From Amphibacillus xylanus NBRC 15112 (GTDB taxonomy: Bacteria > Bacillota > Bacilli > Bacillales > Amphibacillaceae): 64,000 nucleotides of DNA. The notes beneath the pieces are model-generated. The model worked only from the letters and a program-made list of their open reading frames with translations, was not told the DNA's origin and did no database searches. This document shows, in pieces, positions 21,815-30,685 of this stretch. The translations under genes were made by a program, and so were the position numbers. The DNA lies in NCBI RefSeq assembly GCF_000307165.1, contig NC_018704.1, forward strand, positions 1,364,001 to 1,428,000, in the 5' to 3' direction. Position 1 is the first letter of the stretch; every line of letters starts with the position of its first letter.

Positions 21815-24265
21815 CTAATTTTCGAGCTTAAATGGTGTTTGATATGTTACCTTTTTCCAAGCTTGTGTAACCTCTCCTACTTCATCAGTATCGAGAATAA
21901 ATGAGCCGTTACTGTATCGATCACTAATACTTAGTTCCATTGGATGAACAGTTTGTAAAACACCATTTTCAGTTAAGACATTTACTTCATCTTCAGGTCG
22001 AACTTCGATAAAACCAACAACACGATGAGGCTTGCCTTTTAATTCCCTAAGCATAACTTGACCTCTATTCGTTCGTGAACCTTGTTCAAATTCAGTTACT
22101 TTCATTCGTTTCATTGCACCTCTTTGTGTTACAAGTGTAAAGTGAGTATCAACCGCCTCACCTTCTAACACAAGGCCACTAACGACATATTCATCTTTTT
22201 TAAGATTAATTGACTTCACTCCAGCAGCACGTTGGCCAACCGGTGTAACTTCAGCTTCATTGTAGCGTAAGCCAAACCCTCGATTTGAAACAACAAATAA
22301 ATCTTGTAAACCATTAGACAGTGCAACATGAATCAATTGATCATTCTCTCTTAAGTTTAGTGCAACTAGTGGTCTAAAATGACGCTGGGCCTCATATAAA
22401 CTCAATTCACTACGTTTAACCATGCCTTCACGCGTGAAGAAGACTAAATATTGACCAGTTGTAAAATCGCGAATCGGAATCGCATTAACTACTTTTTCGC
22501 CCTTTTCAAGATTTGCTAAGCTAGATAAATGTTGAGCGAGATCTTTCCAACGAATATCAGGTAATTGATGAACCGGTGCAAAGATATATCTACCTTGATT
22601 AGTAAAGATCAATAAATCATCCGTTGTGTTCATCTCATAAAGACCAACTAAATAATCGCCTTCTTTGATTTCAAGATCTTCCTCATTCGAGGCCGCATAT
22701 GATCGTAAACTAGTTCGCTTAACATAGCCATCTCTCGTAACCGATACTAAAACATCTTCGCTTGCAACAGTTACTTCAAGGTTTATCTTTAATTCTTCTA
22801 CTTTTGCTTCTACAGAAGTAAGACGAGGTGTTGGGAAATCTTTTTTGATTTGCTGTAAATCCTTTTTGATTACAGAAGCTAACTTAAACTCATCGTTAAT
22901 TATTTCGCTTAATTGTTCAATTGTATTCTTTAATTCAACCGATTCTTTTTCTAATTGGGTTACATCAGTATTTGTTAAACGATAAAGTTGTAAATTAACG
23001 ATTGACTCCGCTTGAGCTTCTGTAAAACCAAACTGCTGCTTAATTCTTGATTTAGCATCAGCTTTATTTTTACTAGCACGAATAACCTTGATAAGCTCAT
23101 CTAGGATTGAAATAGCTTTAATTAATCCTTCAACAATGTGAGCACGTTCTTTGGCTTTCTTTAAATCAAATTTCGATCTTCTAAGAATAACTTCCTTTTG
23201 ATGCTCAAGATAAGCTTCTAATAACGGAATTAAACCAAGCTGTTTTGGTGCTCTATCTTGGATTGCAACCATGTTAAAGTGATATGAAACCTGTAATTCC
23301 GTATTCTTATATAGATAATTTAAGACACCAGTACTATCTGCATCCTTTTTTAATTCAATAACGATTCTCATTCCTGTTCGGTCAGTTTCATCACGGATCT
23401 CAGCAATACCTTCTACTTTTCGATCCAAACGTAATTCGTCAATTTTCTTAACTAAGTTTGCTTTATTAACTTCATATGGGATCTCTTCAATGACAATTCG
23501 CTTCCTGCCACTGCGCATTTCTTCAATTTCTGCTCGACCTCGTAAGTATATTTTCCCTTTACCTGTTCGATATGCTTCTAGAAGTCCATCCTTACCTTGA
23601 ATGATCCCACCAGTAGGGAAGTCCGGTCCTTTAACGACGTTCATTAATTCTTCAACAGTGACATCAGGTTTGTCGATCAATTTAATGACTGCATCGATCA
23701 CTTCAGTTAAATTATGTGGTGGTATATCTGTTGCATAACCTGCTGATATACCAGTTGAACCATTGACGAGTAAATTTGGAAAGCGCGCCGGTAAAATGAC
23801 TGGCTCTTCTAAAGAATCATCAAAGTTCGGAATATAATCAACAGTATCTTTATTAATATCTCTCAATAGCTGACCAGCAATTGCTGATAATCTTGCTTCA
23901 GTATAACGCATCGCTGCAGGAGGATCACCATCAATACTTCCGTTGTTACCATGCATTTCAATTAGTGGATTACGCATTTTCCAATCTGCACTTAATCGAA
24001 CCATCGCATCATATACAGAGCTATCACCATGTGGATGATAATTACCAATAACATTCCCAACAGTTTTAGCTGATTTACGGAAATTTTGATCGTGTGTATT
24101 TTTATCTTTATACATCGCATATAATATCCGTCTTTGTACTGGTTTTAGACCATCTCTAGCATCCGGTAAAGCACGATCTTGAATAATATATTTACTGTAT
24201 CGTCCGAATCGATCACCAATGACTTCTTCTAAAGACAAATCTAAATAATTTCTTGTTACTGACAA
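21815..24265 (-). CDS. parC: DNA topoisomerase IV subunit A
   Basis: 816 residues: breakage-reunion domain (about 30-470) with catalytic tyrosine Y121 in AAMRYTEARLS, then a C-terminal beta-pinwheel (about 490-800). The quinolone-determining motif reads HPHGDSSVYDAM, with serines intact. It unlinks daughter chromosomes together with ParE. The start is TTG (24265) behind GAGGAGG; the gene follows parE by 19 bp. Confidence 0.96.
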   Translation of the reverse strand: MSVTRNYLDLSLEEVIGDRFGRYSKYIIQDRALPDARDGLKPVQRRILYAMYKDKNTHDQNFRKSAKTVGNVIGNYHPHGDSSVYDAMVRLSADWKMRNPLIEMHGNNGSIDGDPPAAMRYTEARLSAIAGQLLRDINKDTVDYIPNFDDSLEEPVILPARFPNLLVNGSTGISAGYATDIPPHNLTEVIDAVIKLIDKPDVTVEELMNVVKGPDFPTGGIIQGKDGLLEAYRTGKGKIYLRGRAEIEEMRSGRKRIVIEEIPYEVNKANLVKKIDELRLDRKVEGIAEIRDETDRTGMRIVIELKKDADSTGVLNYLYKNTELQVSYHFNMVAIQDRAPKQLGLIPLLEAYLEHQKEVILRRSKFDLKKAKERAHIVEGLIKAISILDELIKVIRASKNKADAKSRIKQQFGFTEAQAESIVNLQLYRLTNTDVTQLEKESVELKNTIEQLSEIINDEFKLASVIKKDLQQIKKDFPTPRLTSVEAKVEELKINLEVTVASEDVLVSVTRDGYVKRTSLRSYAASNEEDLEIKEGDYLVGLYEMNTTDDLLIFTNQGRYIFAPVHQLPDIRWKDLAQHLSSLANLEKGEKVVNAIPIRDFTTGQYLVFFTREGMVKRSELSLYEAQRHFRPLVALNLRENDQLIHVALSNGLQDLFVVSNRGFGLRYNEAEVTPVGQRAAGVKSINLKKDEYVVSGLVLEGEAVDTHFTLVTQRGAMKRMKVTEFEQGSRTNRGQVMLRELKGKPHRVVGFIEVRPEDEVNVLTENGVLQTVHPMELSISDRYSNGSFILDTDEVGEVTQAWKKVTYQTPFKLEN

Positions 24266-24284
24266 AATGTTTCCTCCTCAAAAA

Positions 24285-26237
24285 TCAACTATGGATATTT
24301 TCATTATCAATAATATTTGTTTCTTCATCGAGACCAAATTCAACATTTGACTCTATCCATTTACGTCTTGGCGCTACTTTATTCCCCATTAATGTTGTTA
24401 CACGTCTTTCTGTACGCGCAACATCATCGATTGTAACTCTAATTAGCGTTCTCGTTTCTGGATTCATAGTCGTATCCCATAATTGATCAGCATTCATTTC
24501 TCCTAAACCTTTATATCTTTGTAAAGTATATCCTGAACCAATGTTATTAGTAATTCGTCTAAGTTCTTCTTCGTTCCATGCATAGTGAATTTCTTCTTTC
24601 TTCCCTTTACCCTTAGAGATTTTATACAAAGGTGGTAAGGCAATATACACTTTACCTGCTTCAACAAGCTCACGCATATAGCGATAGAAGAATGTTAATA
24701 AAAGCACTTGAATATGGGCACCATCAGTGTCGGCATCCGTCATAATGATAATTTTGTCATATTGTACGTCTTCTAAATTAAAATCTCCTGCTACTCCTGC
24801 ACCAATTGTATGAATGATTGTAGCAATTTCCTCATTTTTTAAGATATCTTCTACTTTTGCTTTTTCCGTATTAATTACTTTACCTCGTAATGGCAAAATG
24901 GCTTGGAACTTACGATCTCGGCCTTGCTTAGCTGAACCGCCTGCTGAATCACCCTCGACTAAATATAATTCATTACGATCTGGCCTTCTGGATTGAGCAG
25001 GTGTAAGTTTACCGCTTAATAAAGAAGAACGTCGCTTCCGATTCTTGCCTGATCGTGCATCTTCTCTAGCTTTTCTTGCTAATTCCCTCGCTTCTCGCGC
25101 TTGAAGTGCCTTTTTAATTAATACCACAGCTTTATTAGCGTTTTCCTCAAGGAAATACGCTAAATGCTCAGAAACAACTGCATCAACAGCAGAACGTGCT
25201 TCTGAAGTACCTAATCTTGCTTTCGTTTGCCCTTCAAACTGTAAGCTTTCCTCTGGAATTCGAACTGATACGACTGCAGTTAAGCCTTCGCGGATGTCGT
25301 TTCCTTCTAAGTTTTTGTCTTTTTCTTTTAGTAAATTATTTTTCCTTGCATAGTCATTAAATACTCGAGTTATCGCTGCTTTTGCTCCAACCTCATGAGT
25401 ACCGCCATCTTTAGTTCGCACATTGTTAACGAACGATAGCATATTTTCAGCATAACCATCATTAAATTGAAAGGCAAAATCAACCTCAATATTTTGTTGC
25501 TTTCCTTCAAAATAGACGACCGAATGAAGGCTGTCTTTTTCCTCATTTAAATATTCAATAAATGATTTTAATCCTTCTGGATATTGAAAAGTCTCTTTAT
25601 TTTGAGTACGCTCATCATTAAGTTCTATTTGAATACCTTTTAATAAAAAGGCAGATTCTCGTAGCCGTTCTGCTAATATTTCATATTGAAAACTAGTTGT
25701 CGAAAAAATTGACGCATCAGGCTTAAATTGAATAGTAGTTCCTGTCTTTTTAGTTGTACCAATTTGCGTCAATGGACTAGCTACTTGTCCACCATTAATA
25801 AACTTTTGTTGAACGATTTTCCCATCTCGCTGAATGGTTACAATAAGTTCTTCTGATAACGCATTCACGACAGAAGCTCCAACGCCATGAAGCCCTCCAG
25901 CAGTTTTGTAACCACCCTCACTAAACTTACCACCAGCATGAAGTACGGTTAAAATAACTTCCGGCGTTGATTTCCCAGACTGGTGCATACCAATCGGCAT
26001 CCCTCTTCCTTCATCAGAAATAGAAATGCGATTATCTTTATGAATGGTGACTGTAATTTTATTTCCGAAACCAGCTAACGCTTCGTCAACAGCATTATCG
26101 ACAATTTCAAAAACAAGATGGTGTAATCCTCTTGCATCTGTTGAACCGATATACATTCCTGGTCTTTTTCTAACGGCTTCTAAACCTTCTAATACTTGAA
26201 TTGAATCATCTGTATACAATGTTTCTCTACTACTCAA
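24285..26237 (-). CDS. parE: DNA topoisomerase IV subunit B
   Basis: 650 residues: GHKL ATPase domain (EIVDNAVDEALAG, GRGMPIGMH, GGLHGVGASVVNAL), transducer domain, and Toprim domain (YLVEGDSAGGSAKQGRDR, IIMTDADTDGAHI). The length and the RNELYLVEGDSAG context match ParE rather than GyrB. The start is TTG, as for parC, behind GGAG ten bases upstream. Confidence 0.95.
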   Translation of the reverse strand: MSSRETLYTDDSIQVLEGLEAVRKRPGMYIGSTDARGLHHLVFEIVDNAVDEALAGFGNKITVTIHKDNRISISDEGRGMPIGMHQSGKSTPEVILTVLHAGGKFSEGGYKTAGGLHGVGASVVNALSEELIVTIQRDGKIVQQKFINGGQVASPLTQIGTTKKTGTTIQFKPDASIFSTTSFQYEILAERLRESAFLLKGIQIELNDERTQNKETFQYPEGLKSFIEYLNEEKDSLHSVVYFEGKQQNIEVDFAFQFNDGYAENMLSFVNNVRTKDGGTHEVGAKAAITRVFNDYARKNNLLKEKDKNLEGNDIREGLTAVVSVRIPEESLQFEGQTKARLGTSEARSAVDAVVSEHLAYFLEENANKAVVLIKKALQAREARELARKAREDARSGKNRKRRSSLLSGKLTPAQSRRPDRNELYLVEGDSAGGSAKQGRDRKFQAILPLRGKVINTEKAKVEDILKNEEIATIIHTIGAGVAGDFNLEDVQYDKIIIMTDADTDGAHIQVLLLTFFYRYMRELVEAGKVYIALPPLYKISKGKGKKEEIHYAWNEEELRRITNNIGSGYTLQRYKGLGEMNADQLWDTTMNPETRTLIRVTIDDVARTERRVTTLMGNKVAPRRKWIESNVEFGLDEETNIIDNENIHS

Positions 26238-26353
26238 AACTCATCTTCTCCTTCTACAAACATCTATACCAAAACGTGCTCTGGTTCCACACTCATTCTG
26301 TATCAACTGAAATAATATATCATAACAGAACTTTTCACCGCTTGCACTATTTA

Positions 26354-26393
26354 AGCAGCTTAACTAAATAGAAATAGATTCTACTTAGTTAAG
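26354..26393. other. hairpin between the CoA-binding gene and parE
   Basis: GCTTAACTAA-type arms with complement at 26384-26393 form a long stem-loop in the 174-bp gap. There is no clear T run on the minus strand, so it is at best a weak attenuator. Confidence 0.35.
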
Positions 26394-26411
26394 CCGTTAA
26401 ATAAACGGCAT

Positions 26412-26825
26412 TTATTTGTTAACGTTTAAATATTCAACATATATACAGCGATCCATTACGATACTAAAATCATCTTTATAAGTTTCATAAACCGATTCAT
26501 CAACAATCCCTTTTTGAGCCCAGAATACTTTAGGGTTAATTTCTTTCGCTTCTTTTGCAATTCCTGCGAGAAACTCAGAACGTCTAAAAATATTGACAAT
26601 ATCAACTGGCACTGGGATTTCTGCTAAGCTAGTATATGCCTTCTCTCCTAATACTTCATCGACTTTAGGATTAACAGGGATGATCTTGAAACCGAAATCT
26701 TGCATATATTTACTAATTTTATAAGATGTCCGTTCTTCGTTATCTGATAATCCGACTACAGCAATTGTTTTTGTATTATTAAATATCTCTTTTAGTTTAT
26801 TAGGATTAGGGTAATATGGTTTCAA
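26412..26825 (-). CDS. CoA-binding domain protein, YneT/YccU family
   Basis: 137 residues with a Rossmann CoA-binding fold: TIAVVGLSDNEERTSYKISKYMQ near the start, then GFKIIPVNP and VDIVNIFRRSE. Full length for the family; cellular role not known. The start is TTG (26825) after AAGGAGG. Located upstream of parE as in B. subtilis (yneT-parE-parC). Confidence 0.88.
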   Translation of the reverse strand: MKPYYPNPNKLKEIFNNTKTIAVVGLSDNEERTSYKISKYMQDFGFKIIPVNPKVDEVLGEKAYTSLAEIPVPVDIVNIFRRSEFLAGIAKEAKEINPKVFWAQKGIVDESVYETYKDDFSIVMDRCIYVEYLNVNK

Positions 26826-27090
26826 TTATATATCCTCCTTATAAATGATCAGTCTATCTATTAGTTTACGATTAAATAGCTGATTTGGTCAAATCAAAAT
26901 TGAATAAGTACAAATCAATTCGATGATAATCTAAACTTAATTTACTAATTATTAGCTGACAAATTTTTATAGAAGCGTTAAATTGTAGTTCATAATCTGT
27001 ATCGTTAATTGACAAACTGTTTCACAATTGGTTAAATCATGTTAGAATAATGACATTCTAATGTTGCTAAATGAAAAGAGGTAATTTACT
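26826..27090. other. divergent promoter region of yneT-like gene and plsY
   Basis: A 265-bp AT-rich stretch. A plsY promoter candidate is TTCACA (27021), 16 bases, TAGAAT (27043). Apart from this, no hairpin, riboswitch or small gene was seen. Confidence 0.45.
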
Positions 27091-27678
27091 ATGTGGCCTT
27101 ATGTACTATTAATTATTCTATCCTATCTGATTGGCTCGATTCCATCAGCGCTAATCGTAGGAAAATTATTCTATCAAACAGATATACGTGAACATGGAAG
27201 TGGAAATCTTGGAGGAACAAATACATTTCGCGTATTAGGGAAAAAAGCAGGGTTTATTGTTACTCTTGCTGATATATTAAAAGGAACGCTTGCTGTCACG
27301 TTACCAATTATTTTAGGCTTTCCTGAAATCAATCCGTTAATAGTCGGAGTATTTGCTGTAATTGGGCATATGTATCCAATATTCGCTAATTTCAGAGGTG
27401 GAAAAGCAGTTGCTACTTCTGGTGGTCTAATACTTGGGATTAATCCTCTTGTATTTTTAATTGTGCTATTGAGCTTTTTTGTTATGTTAATGATTAGCAA
27501 ATATGTTTCGTTATCATCAATGTCTGCTGGAGTAATTGGTGTGTTAACGACAATTATTTTAAAGGAATATGAGCTCTTAATTGTTGCTTCTATACTTACC
27601 GTATTTATCTTTTATCGACATCGCGCAAATATTAAACGAATCATTAATAAAACAGAGCCGAAAGTCCCTTGGCCATAA
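27091..27678 (+). CDS. plsY: glycerol-3-phosphate acyltransferase PlsY
   Basis: 195-residue, five-helix membrane protein that transfers acyl from acyl-phosphate to glycerol-3-phosphate. The three family motifs are visible: YLIGSIPSA, the glycine-rich [16 protein letters not shown] and [16 protein letters not shown] follows AAGAGGTAA. Same neighbour order as B. subtilis yneS (plsY). Confidence 0.95.
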   Translation: MWPYVLLIILSYLIGSIPSALIVGKLFYQTDIREHGSGNLGGTNTFRVLGKKAGFIVTLADILKGTLAVTLPIILGFPEINPLIVGVFAVIGHMYPIFANFRGGKAVATSGGLILGINPLVFLIVLLSFFVMLMISKYVSLSSMSAGVIGVLTTIILKEYELLIVASILTVFIFYRHRANIKRIINKTEPKVPWP

Positions 27679-27717
27679 GCTAAGACGCTGAATCCATTTA
27701 TCCGATAAACAAATCAA

Positions 27718-27746
27718 TTGAATCGTGAATAAATATTCAGTATACT
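27718..27746 (+). promoter_or_regulatory. promoter of folE2-yidD with a palindrome in the spacer
   Basis: TTGAAT, 17 bases, TATACT. The spacer holds TGAATAAATATTCA (27726-27739), an inverted repeat that could be an operator. It does not resemble the B. subtilis Zur box. Confidence 0.6.
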
Positions 27747-27780
27747 TGTTAAAAGTTGTTTTGAGAGGAGCTTGCTATAT

Positions 27781-28710
27781 ATGGATCATAAAGAGCGAAA
27801 ATTCCGTCAATTACCGAATAAAGAAGATCGGTTACGGTTATTTGGTTCTGTTAAACCAGGTCATAAAACAAAGCCAAGTAACAAGGAAGATATGGCTGAT
27901 TTACAAAATACACAGGCTGATTTTTTATTTAAACTTGATGAAGTCGGAATCACAAATGTTAAGCATCCGATTCTCATAAATAGTGAACTTTTACCGAATC
28001 AACAGTCTTCAGTTGGTTCGTTTACATTTTCCTCAACTGTAGATCAATACAATAAAGGTACGAATATGAGTCGATTTACAGAGCAGTTACATGACTTTTA
28101 TGAACGGAATTTATTATCATTTGATTTAAATAACTTGAAAATATTTACCAAAGAATTAGCACAACGATTAAAAACCAAAGATGCCAAATTAGAGATTAAA
28201 GCACCTTGGTTTTTCGAGCGTAAAGGTCCTAGTTCTGGTCTAGCTGGACTAAATTATGCCGATATTAAGGTTTCGATAAGCTATTTAGCTCCAGATCAAT
28301 TTAATATTATAGTTGGTTTAAAAGGTAGCGTTACTACATTATGCCCTTGCTCTAAAGAAATTAGTGAGTATAGTGCGCATAATCAACGCGGTGAAGTAAA
28401 AATGGAGATTGAACTACGTGATGATTTCGATGAATCAAAGCTTGATTGGAAAGCATTCTTATTGGAAGCTGCAGAAAGTAATGCTAGTGCTAGATTACAC
28501 CCTGTATTAAAGCGTCCAGATGAAAAAATGGTGACTGAACAAGCATTTGAGAATCCACGGTTTGTTGAGGACATGGTTAGATTAGTAGCAGCTGATCTCT
28601 ATGAATCTGACGATGTTGTAGCTTTCCAAGTAAGATGTCAAAACCATGAATCGATTCATCTCCATGATGCAATTGCTTCTATTTCGTTTGATAAACGAGC
28701 GATCCAATAA
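27781..28710 (+). CDS. folE2: GTP cyclohydrolase FolE2 (type IB)
   Basis: About 309 residues; converts GTP to dihydroneopterin triphosphate for folate synthesis. The tunnelling-fold motifs [22 protein letters not shown] (with the catalytic cysteine) and [16 protein letters not shown] are clear. This family can use metals other than zinc. A TTG at 27772 is in frame but too close to the GAGAGGAG ribosome site; the ATG at 27781 is preferred. yidD starts on the last base of its stop codon. Confidence 0.95.
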   Translation: MDHKERKFRQLPNKEDRLRLFGSVKPGHKTKPSNKEDMADLQNTQADFLFKLDEVGITNVKHPILINSELLPNQQSSVGSFTFSSTVDQYNKGTNMSRFTEQLHDFYERNLLSFDLNNLKIFTKELAQRLKTKDAKLEIKAPWFFERKGPSSGLAGLNYADIKVSISYLAPDQFNIIVGLKGSVTTLCPCSKEISEYSAHNQRGEVKMEIELRDDFDESKLDWKAFLLEAAESNASARLHPVLKRPDEKMVTEQAFENPRFVEDMVRLVAADLYESDDVVAFQVRCQNHESIHLHDAIASISFDKRAIQ

Positions 28711-28940
28711 TGAAATGGCTATTACTAAAAATCATTCAATTTTACCGGAAATATATTAGTCCTAATACACCTCCGAGCTGCCGATTTCATCCAACTTGCT
28801 CTGAGTATGGATTAACAGCGATATCACGGTTTGGCGCGATAAAAGGATCATATTTAACCATTGTCCGAATTTTAAAGTGTAATCCATTTCACTCAGGCGG
28901 ATATGACCCGGTTCCAGAGAAGAAATCTAAAAAACAATGA
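28710..28940 (+). CDS. yidD: membrane protein insertion efficiency factor YidD
   Basis: 76 residues with all family marks: [27 protein letters not shown] and the late [13 protein letters not shown]. Thought to help YidC-dependent membrane insertion. It overlaps the folE2 stop by one base, so translation is coupled. Confidence 0.95.
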   Translation: MKWLLLKIIQFYRKYISPNTPPSCRFHPTCSEYGLTAISRFGAIKGSYLTIVRILKCNPFHSGGYDPVPEKKSKKQ

Positions 28941-28961
28941 GTATGTATATCAATAAAAATT

Positions 28962-29071
28962 GGTTCAATGTCAAATAGTGTTGGTAGGTTATATAATTAG
29001 TCGAGAATAAATTTATTTTAGTTTTAATAAAGATTCAACTTGTTCACCGCAGGTGAAATACACTCGCTTTC
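28962..29071. repeat. MITE-like repeat copy 1, left part
   Basis: Begins GGTTCAATGTCAAATAGTG and runs to ACTCGCTTTC, where the IS110 element interrupts it. It is near identical to 39536-39645 and 43001-43101. The rest of the copy resumes at 30686. Confidence 0.9.
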
Positions 29072-29079
29072 TTACGTTT

Positions 29080-29085
29080 AGTCAA
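29080..29085 (-). promoter_or_regulatory. outward -35 box (TTGACT) at the IS right end
   Basis: Minus strand TTGACT close to the element's 3' terminus. If the element circularised with one TTTC core, it would stand 17 bases before TAAGAT at 30675-30680 and complete a promoter for the RNA and transposase. Inference from sequence arithmetic. Confidence 0.6.
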
Positions 29086-29101
29086 GTGTTTAAATTCCTT
29101 T

Positions 29102-29147
29102 TTTTAATTAATTCCCGGAGGGGTACCCCTCCGGGAATTAATTAAAA
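29102..29147. repeat. perfect 46-bp palindrome in the IS110 3' region
   Basis: Centre at 29124/29125 (GGGGTACCCC); arms TTTTAATTAATTCCCGGAGG and onward match base for base with no spacer. The GC-rich core is unlike the surrounding AT-rich DNA. It lacks a following U run on either strand, so it is not a standard terminator. Confidence 0.9.
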
Positions 29148-29159
29148 TTTTGCACTTCG

Positions 29160-29199
29160 AATAGACCTTGTGTTTTTTGTCTTTTTTTCAAGGTCTATT
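29160..29199. repeat. 11-bp inverted repeat downstream of the transposase stop
   Basis: AATAGACCTTG and its exact complement around an 18-base T-rich loop (plus strand). On the minus strand it would form a hairpin in the transposase mRNA 3' end without a U tract. Confidence 0.65.
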
Positions 29200-29224
29200 G
29201 TGTTATAATTAAATCATAGTATGA

Positions 29225-30445
29225 TTATTGTTGGCTTGAAGCTTTCTCATAATCATACAATAGGTCGTTTTGAATAAGATGAAATGCGACTTTCAAGAAT
29301 TTATTCATACAAGCGACTACTGCAACCTTATGATGCTTATTATAGGGTTGTTTTTTTAATTTATAATAATAATCAACTAAATGATTTATTTGTTTTCCTT
29401 TAGCAGAAAGCATTGAGACAATCATAAAATACAAAATACCACGCAGTCTACTATTACCTCGTTTATTTATACGATCTTTATACTCCATATTTCCAGACTG
29501 ATATCTTACGATATCTATACCGGCGTATGCATTTAGTTGTTTATTATTTTTAAAACGTGTTAAATCCCCTAGTTCAGCTATGATTCTACAGGCTAATTTA
29601 TCTTTTATTCCGGGAAATGACCGAAGGATCCTGTATTCTTTACGGTCTTTTGACATTTCTGTCATTCTTTGAATGATTTCATCTTGCTCTTCCTCCATCT
29701 CTAATATTTTCTTGGCATAATCCCTTACTAACTCACAAGAATAGTCTGTTTCATCAACTGCTGGAAATGAATCCTTTGCGATTTCAATCAATAAAATTGC
29801 TCTTTCCTCTAACTTTTTTAATGAATAGTTTTTCTTAGTGCATTTTTTAATACGATTTTTAATAACTGTTTTAGATCGTTTTAATATCAAGTTTGGGTGA
29901 GGGAATACTTGTACAAGATTATAATAAAGTTTTGATTTGTTAATAAAAGCCGTATCAAAGTCTGGGAAAGATAATTGTAATGATGCATGTAGTCGATTTT
30001 TGTACTGAATCTTCTCTTTCATAATCTCATCATAGCGACGTGACATTGTACGCATCTGTTCGTAATAAGAATCTTCGCGATAAGTTTGGAAATAATCGTT
30101 TTTAAAATGATTCTTAGCCAGTTGATGCGCATCACTTATATCTGTTTTGTTTCTTCTTAGAGATTGGGTGTTAAGGTGTGCTAATAAAGGATTTAAAGAA
30201 TAATAAACGAGATTATTCTCTCGTAAGAATCGTTCTAAAGCAGCCGAATATACTCCAGTCGCTTCAAAAACAAATTCTAAGGTATAATTATTCTTTTCAC
30301 TTAGATCTTTAATGATTTTACTTAAATTAGAGAATCCCGTTTTTGAATGAATTAACCTCCCTTCAAATTCACAGTTACCTTGCTCGTTGTAAGCGGCCAT
30401 GGTACTACTCTTTCGACTAACGTCGAAAGCAATAACGCATCTCAT
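29225..30445 (-). CDS. IS110-family transposase (DEDD recombinase)
   Basis: 406 residues. N-terminal RuvC-like DEDD domain with D8 (AFDVS), E61 (FEATGVY), D102 and D105 (KTDISDAHQLA); middle coiled coil (about 215-265); C-terminal Tnp_20 domain (about 270-355: LRSFPGIKDKLACRIIAELGD, LNAYAGIDIVRYQSG with the likely catalytic serine). Looks intact. The AAGGAGG ribosome site lies nine bases from ATG. IS110 enzymes act with a structured guide RNA from the element. Confidence 0.95.
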   Translation of the reverse strand: MRCVIAFDVSRKSSTMAAYNEQGNCEFEGRLIHSKTGFSNLSKIIKDLSEKNNYTLEFVFEATGVYSAALERFLRENNLVYYSLNPLLAHLNTQSLRRNKTDISDAHQLAKNHFKNDYFQTYREDSYYEQMRTMSRRYDEIMKEKIQYKNRLHASLQLSFPDFDTAFINKSKLYYNLVQVFPHPNLILKRSKTVIKNRIKKCTKKNYSLKKLEERAILLIEIAKDSFPAVDETDYSCELVRDYAKKILEMEEEQDEIIQRMTEMSKDRKEYRILRSFPGIKDKLACRIIAELGDLTRFKNNKQLNAYAGIDIVRYQSGNMEYKDRINKRGNSRLRGILYFMIVSMLSAKGKQINHLVDYYYKLKKQPYNKHHKVAVVACMNKFLKVAFHLIQNDLLYDYEKASSQQ

Positions 30446-30479
30446 TTTCTTCTCCTCCTTAATATTTTTGTAGAAGTCT

Positions 30480-30675
30480 CCACTTTACCTTATCGATTCC
30501 ACTTTCTTATACACGGTCTCTGGGGACCCAACATACTAAGTTGATTCAAATAAGGGAGTGAAGTTAGCCAGTTTCCGATCGTCGAACTCAAGGTCCTTAG
30601 CGTGATTCGGCTTTACTTCACTTCTACTATAAAAAAATAGTAGCACAAAACCTGGCCTAGGTCTTGTACTACTAA
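30480..30675 (-). ncRNA. candidate bridge (seek) RNA of the IS110 element
   Basis: Minus-strand sequence upstream of the transposase folds into three units. A 5' hairpin has arms AGTAG/CTACT plus ACAA/TTGT and ACCT/AGGT (30639-30673). A second stem AGTGAAGT/ACTTCACT (30557-30622) encloses a loop with CGGAAA and CGCT. A third stem CTTAT/ATAAG (30506-30554) encloses CTTAGTATGTT and a GGTC/GACC apex. The loop segments match the target and the element ends (see findings). Ends of the RNA are estimates. Confidence 0.6.
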
Positions 30676-30680
30676 TCTTA
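30675..30680 (-). promoter_or_regulatory. -10 box (TAAGAT) at the IS left end
   Basis: Lies just upstream of the 5' hairpin of the candidate guide RNA. It has no good -35 in the integrated state but gains TTGACT at 17 bases in the circular junction. Confidence 0.5.
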
Positions 30681-30685
30681 GTATG

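Larger units (their letters stand above)
29072..30685 (-). mobile_element. IS110-family insertion sequence inserted in MITE copy 1
   Basis: Comparison with two uninterrupted MITE copies gives the borders: the left flank matches through TTTC at 29068-29071 and the right flank resumes with TTTC at 30686-30689. The element is therefore about 1.61 kb, flanked by or sharing a TTTC core. There are no long terminal inverted repeats, as usual for IS110. The transposase lies on the minus strand, with 240 nt of structured DNA upstream and 150 nt with a large palindrome downstream. Confidence 0.88.

Noticed and set aside
26354-26393. Terminator between the CoA-binding gene and parE
   Set aside because: Stem present but without a T run; recorded only as a hairpin.
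27718-27746. Zur box in front of folE2
   Set aside because: The palindrome present (TGAATAAATATTCA) does not match the known Zur consensus; kept only as an unassigned operator.
27725-27979. 84-codon frame overlapping folE2
   Set aside because: Out of frame with the well-conserved folE2 and covers its promoter.
29160-29199. Intrinsic terminator of the IS110 transposase
   Set aside because: The stem is perfect, but no U run follows on the minus strand; recorded as an inverted repeat instead.
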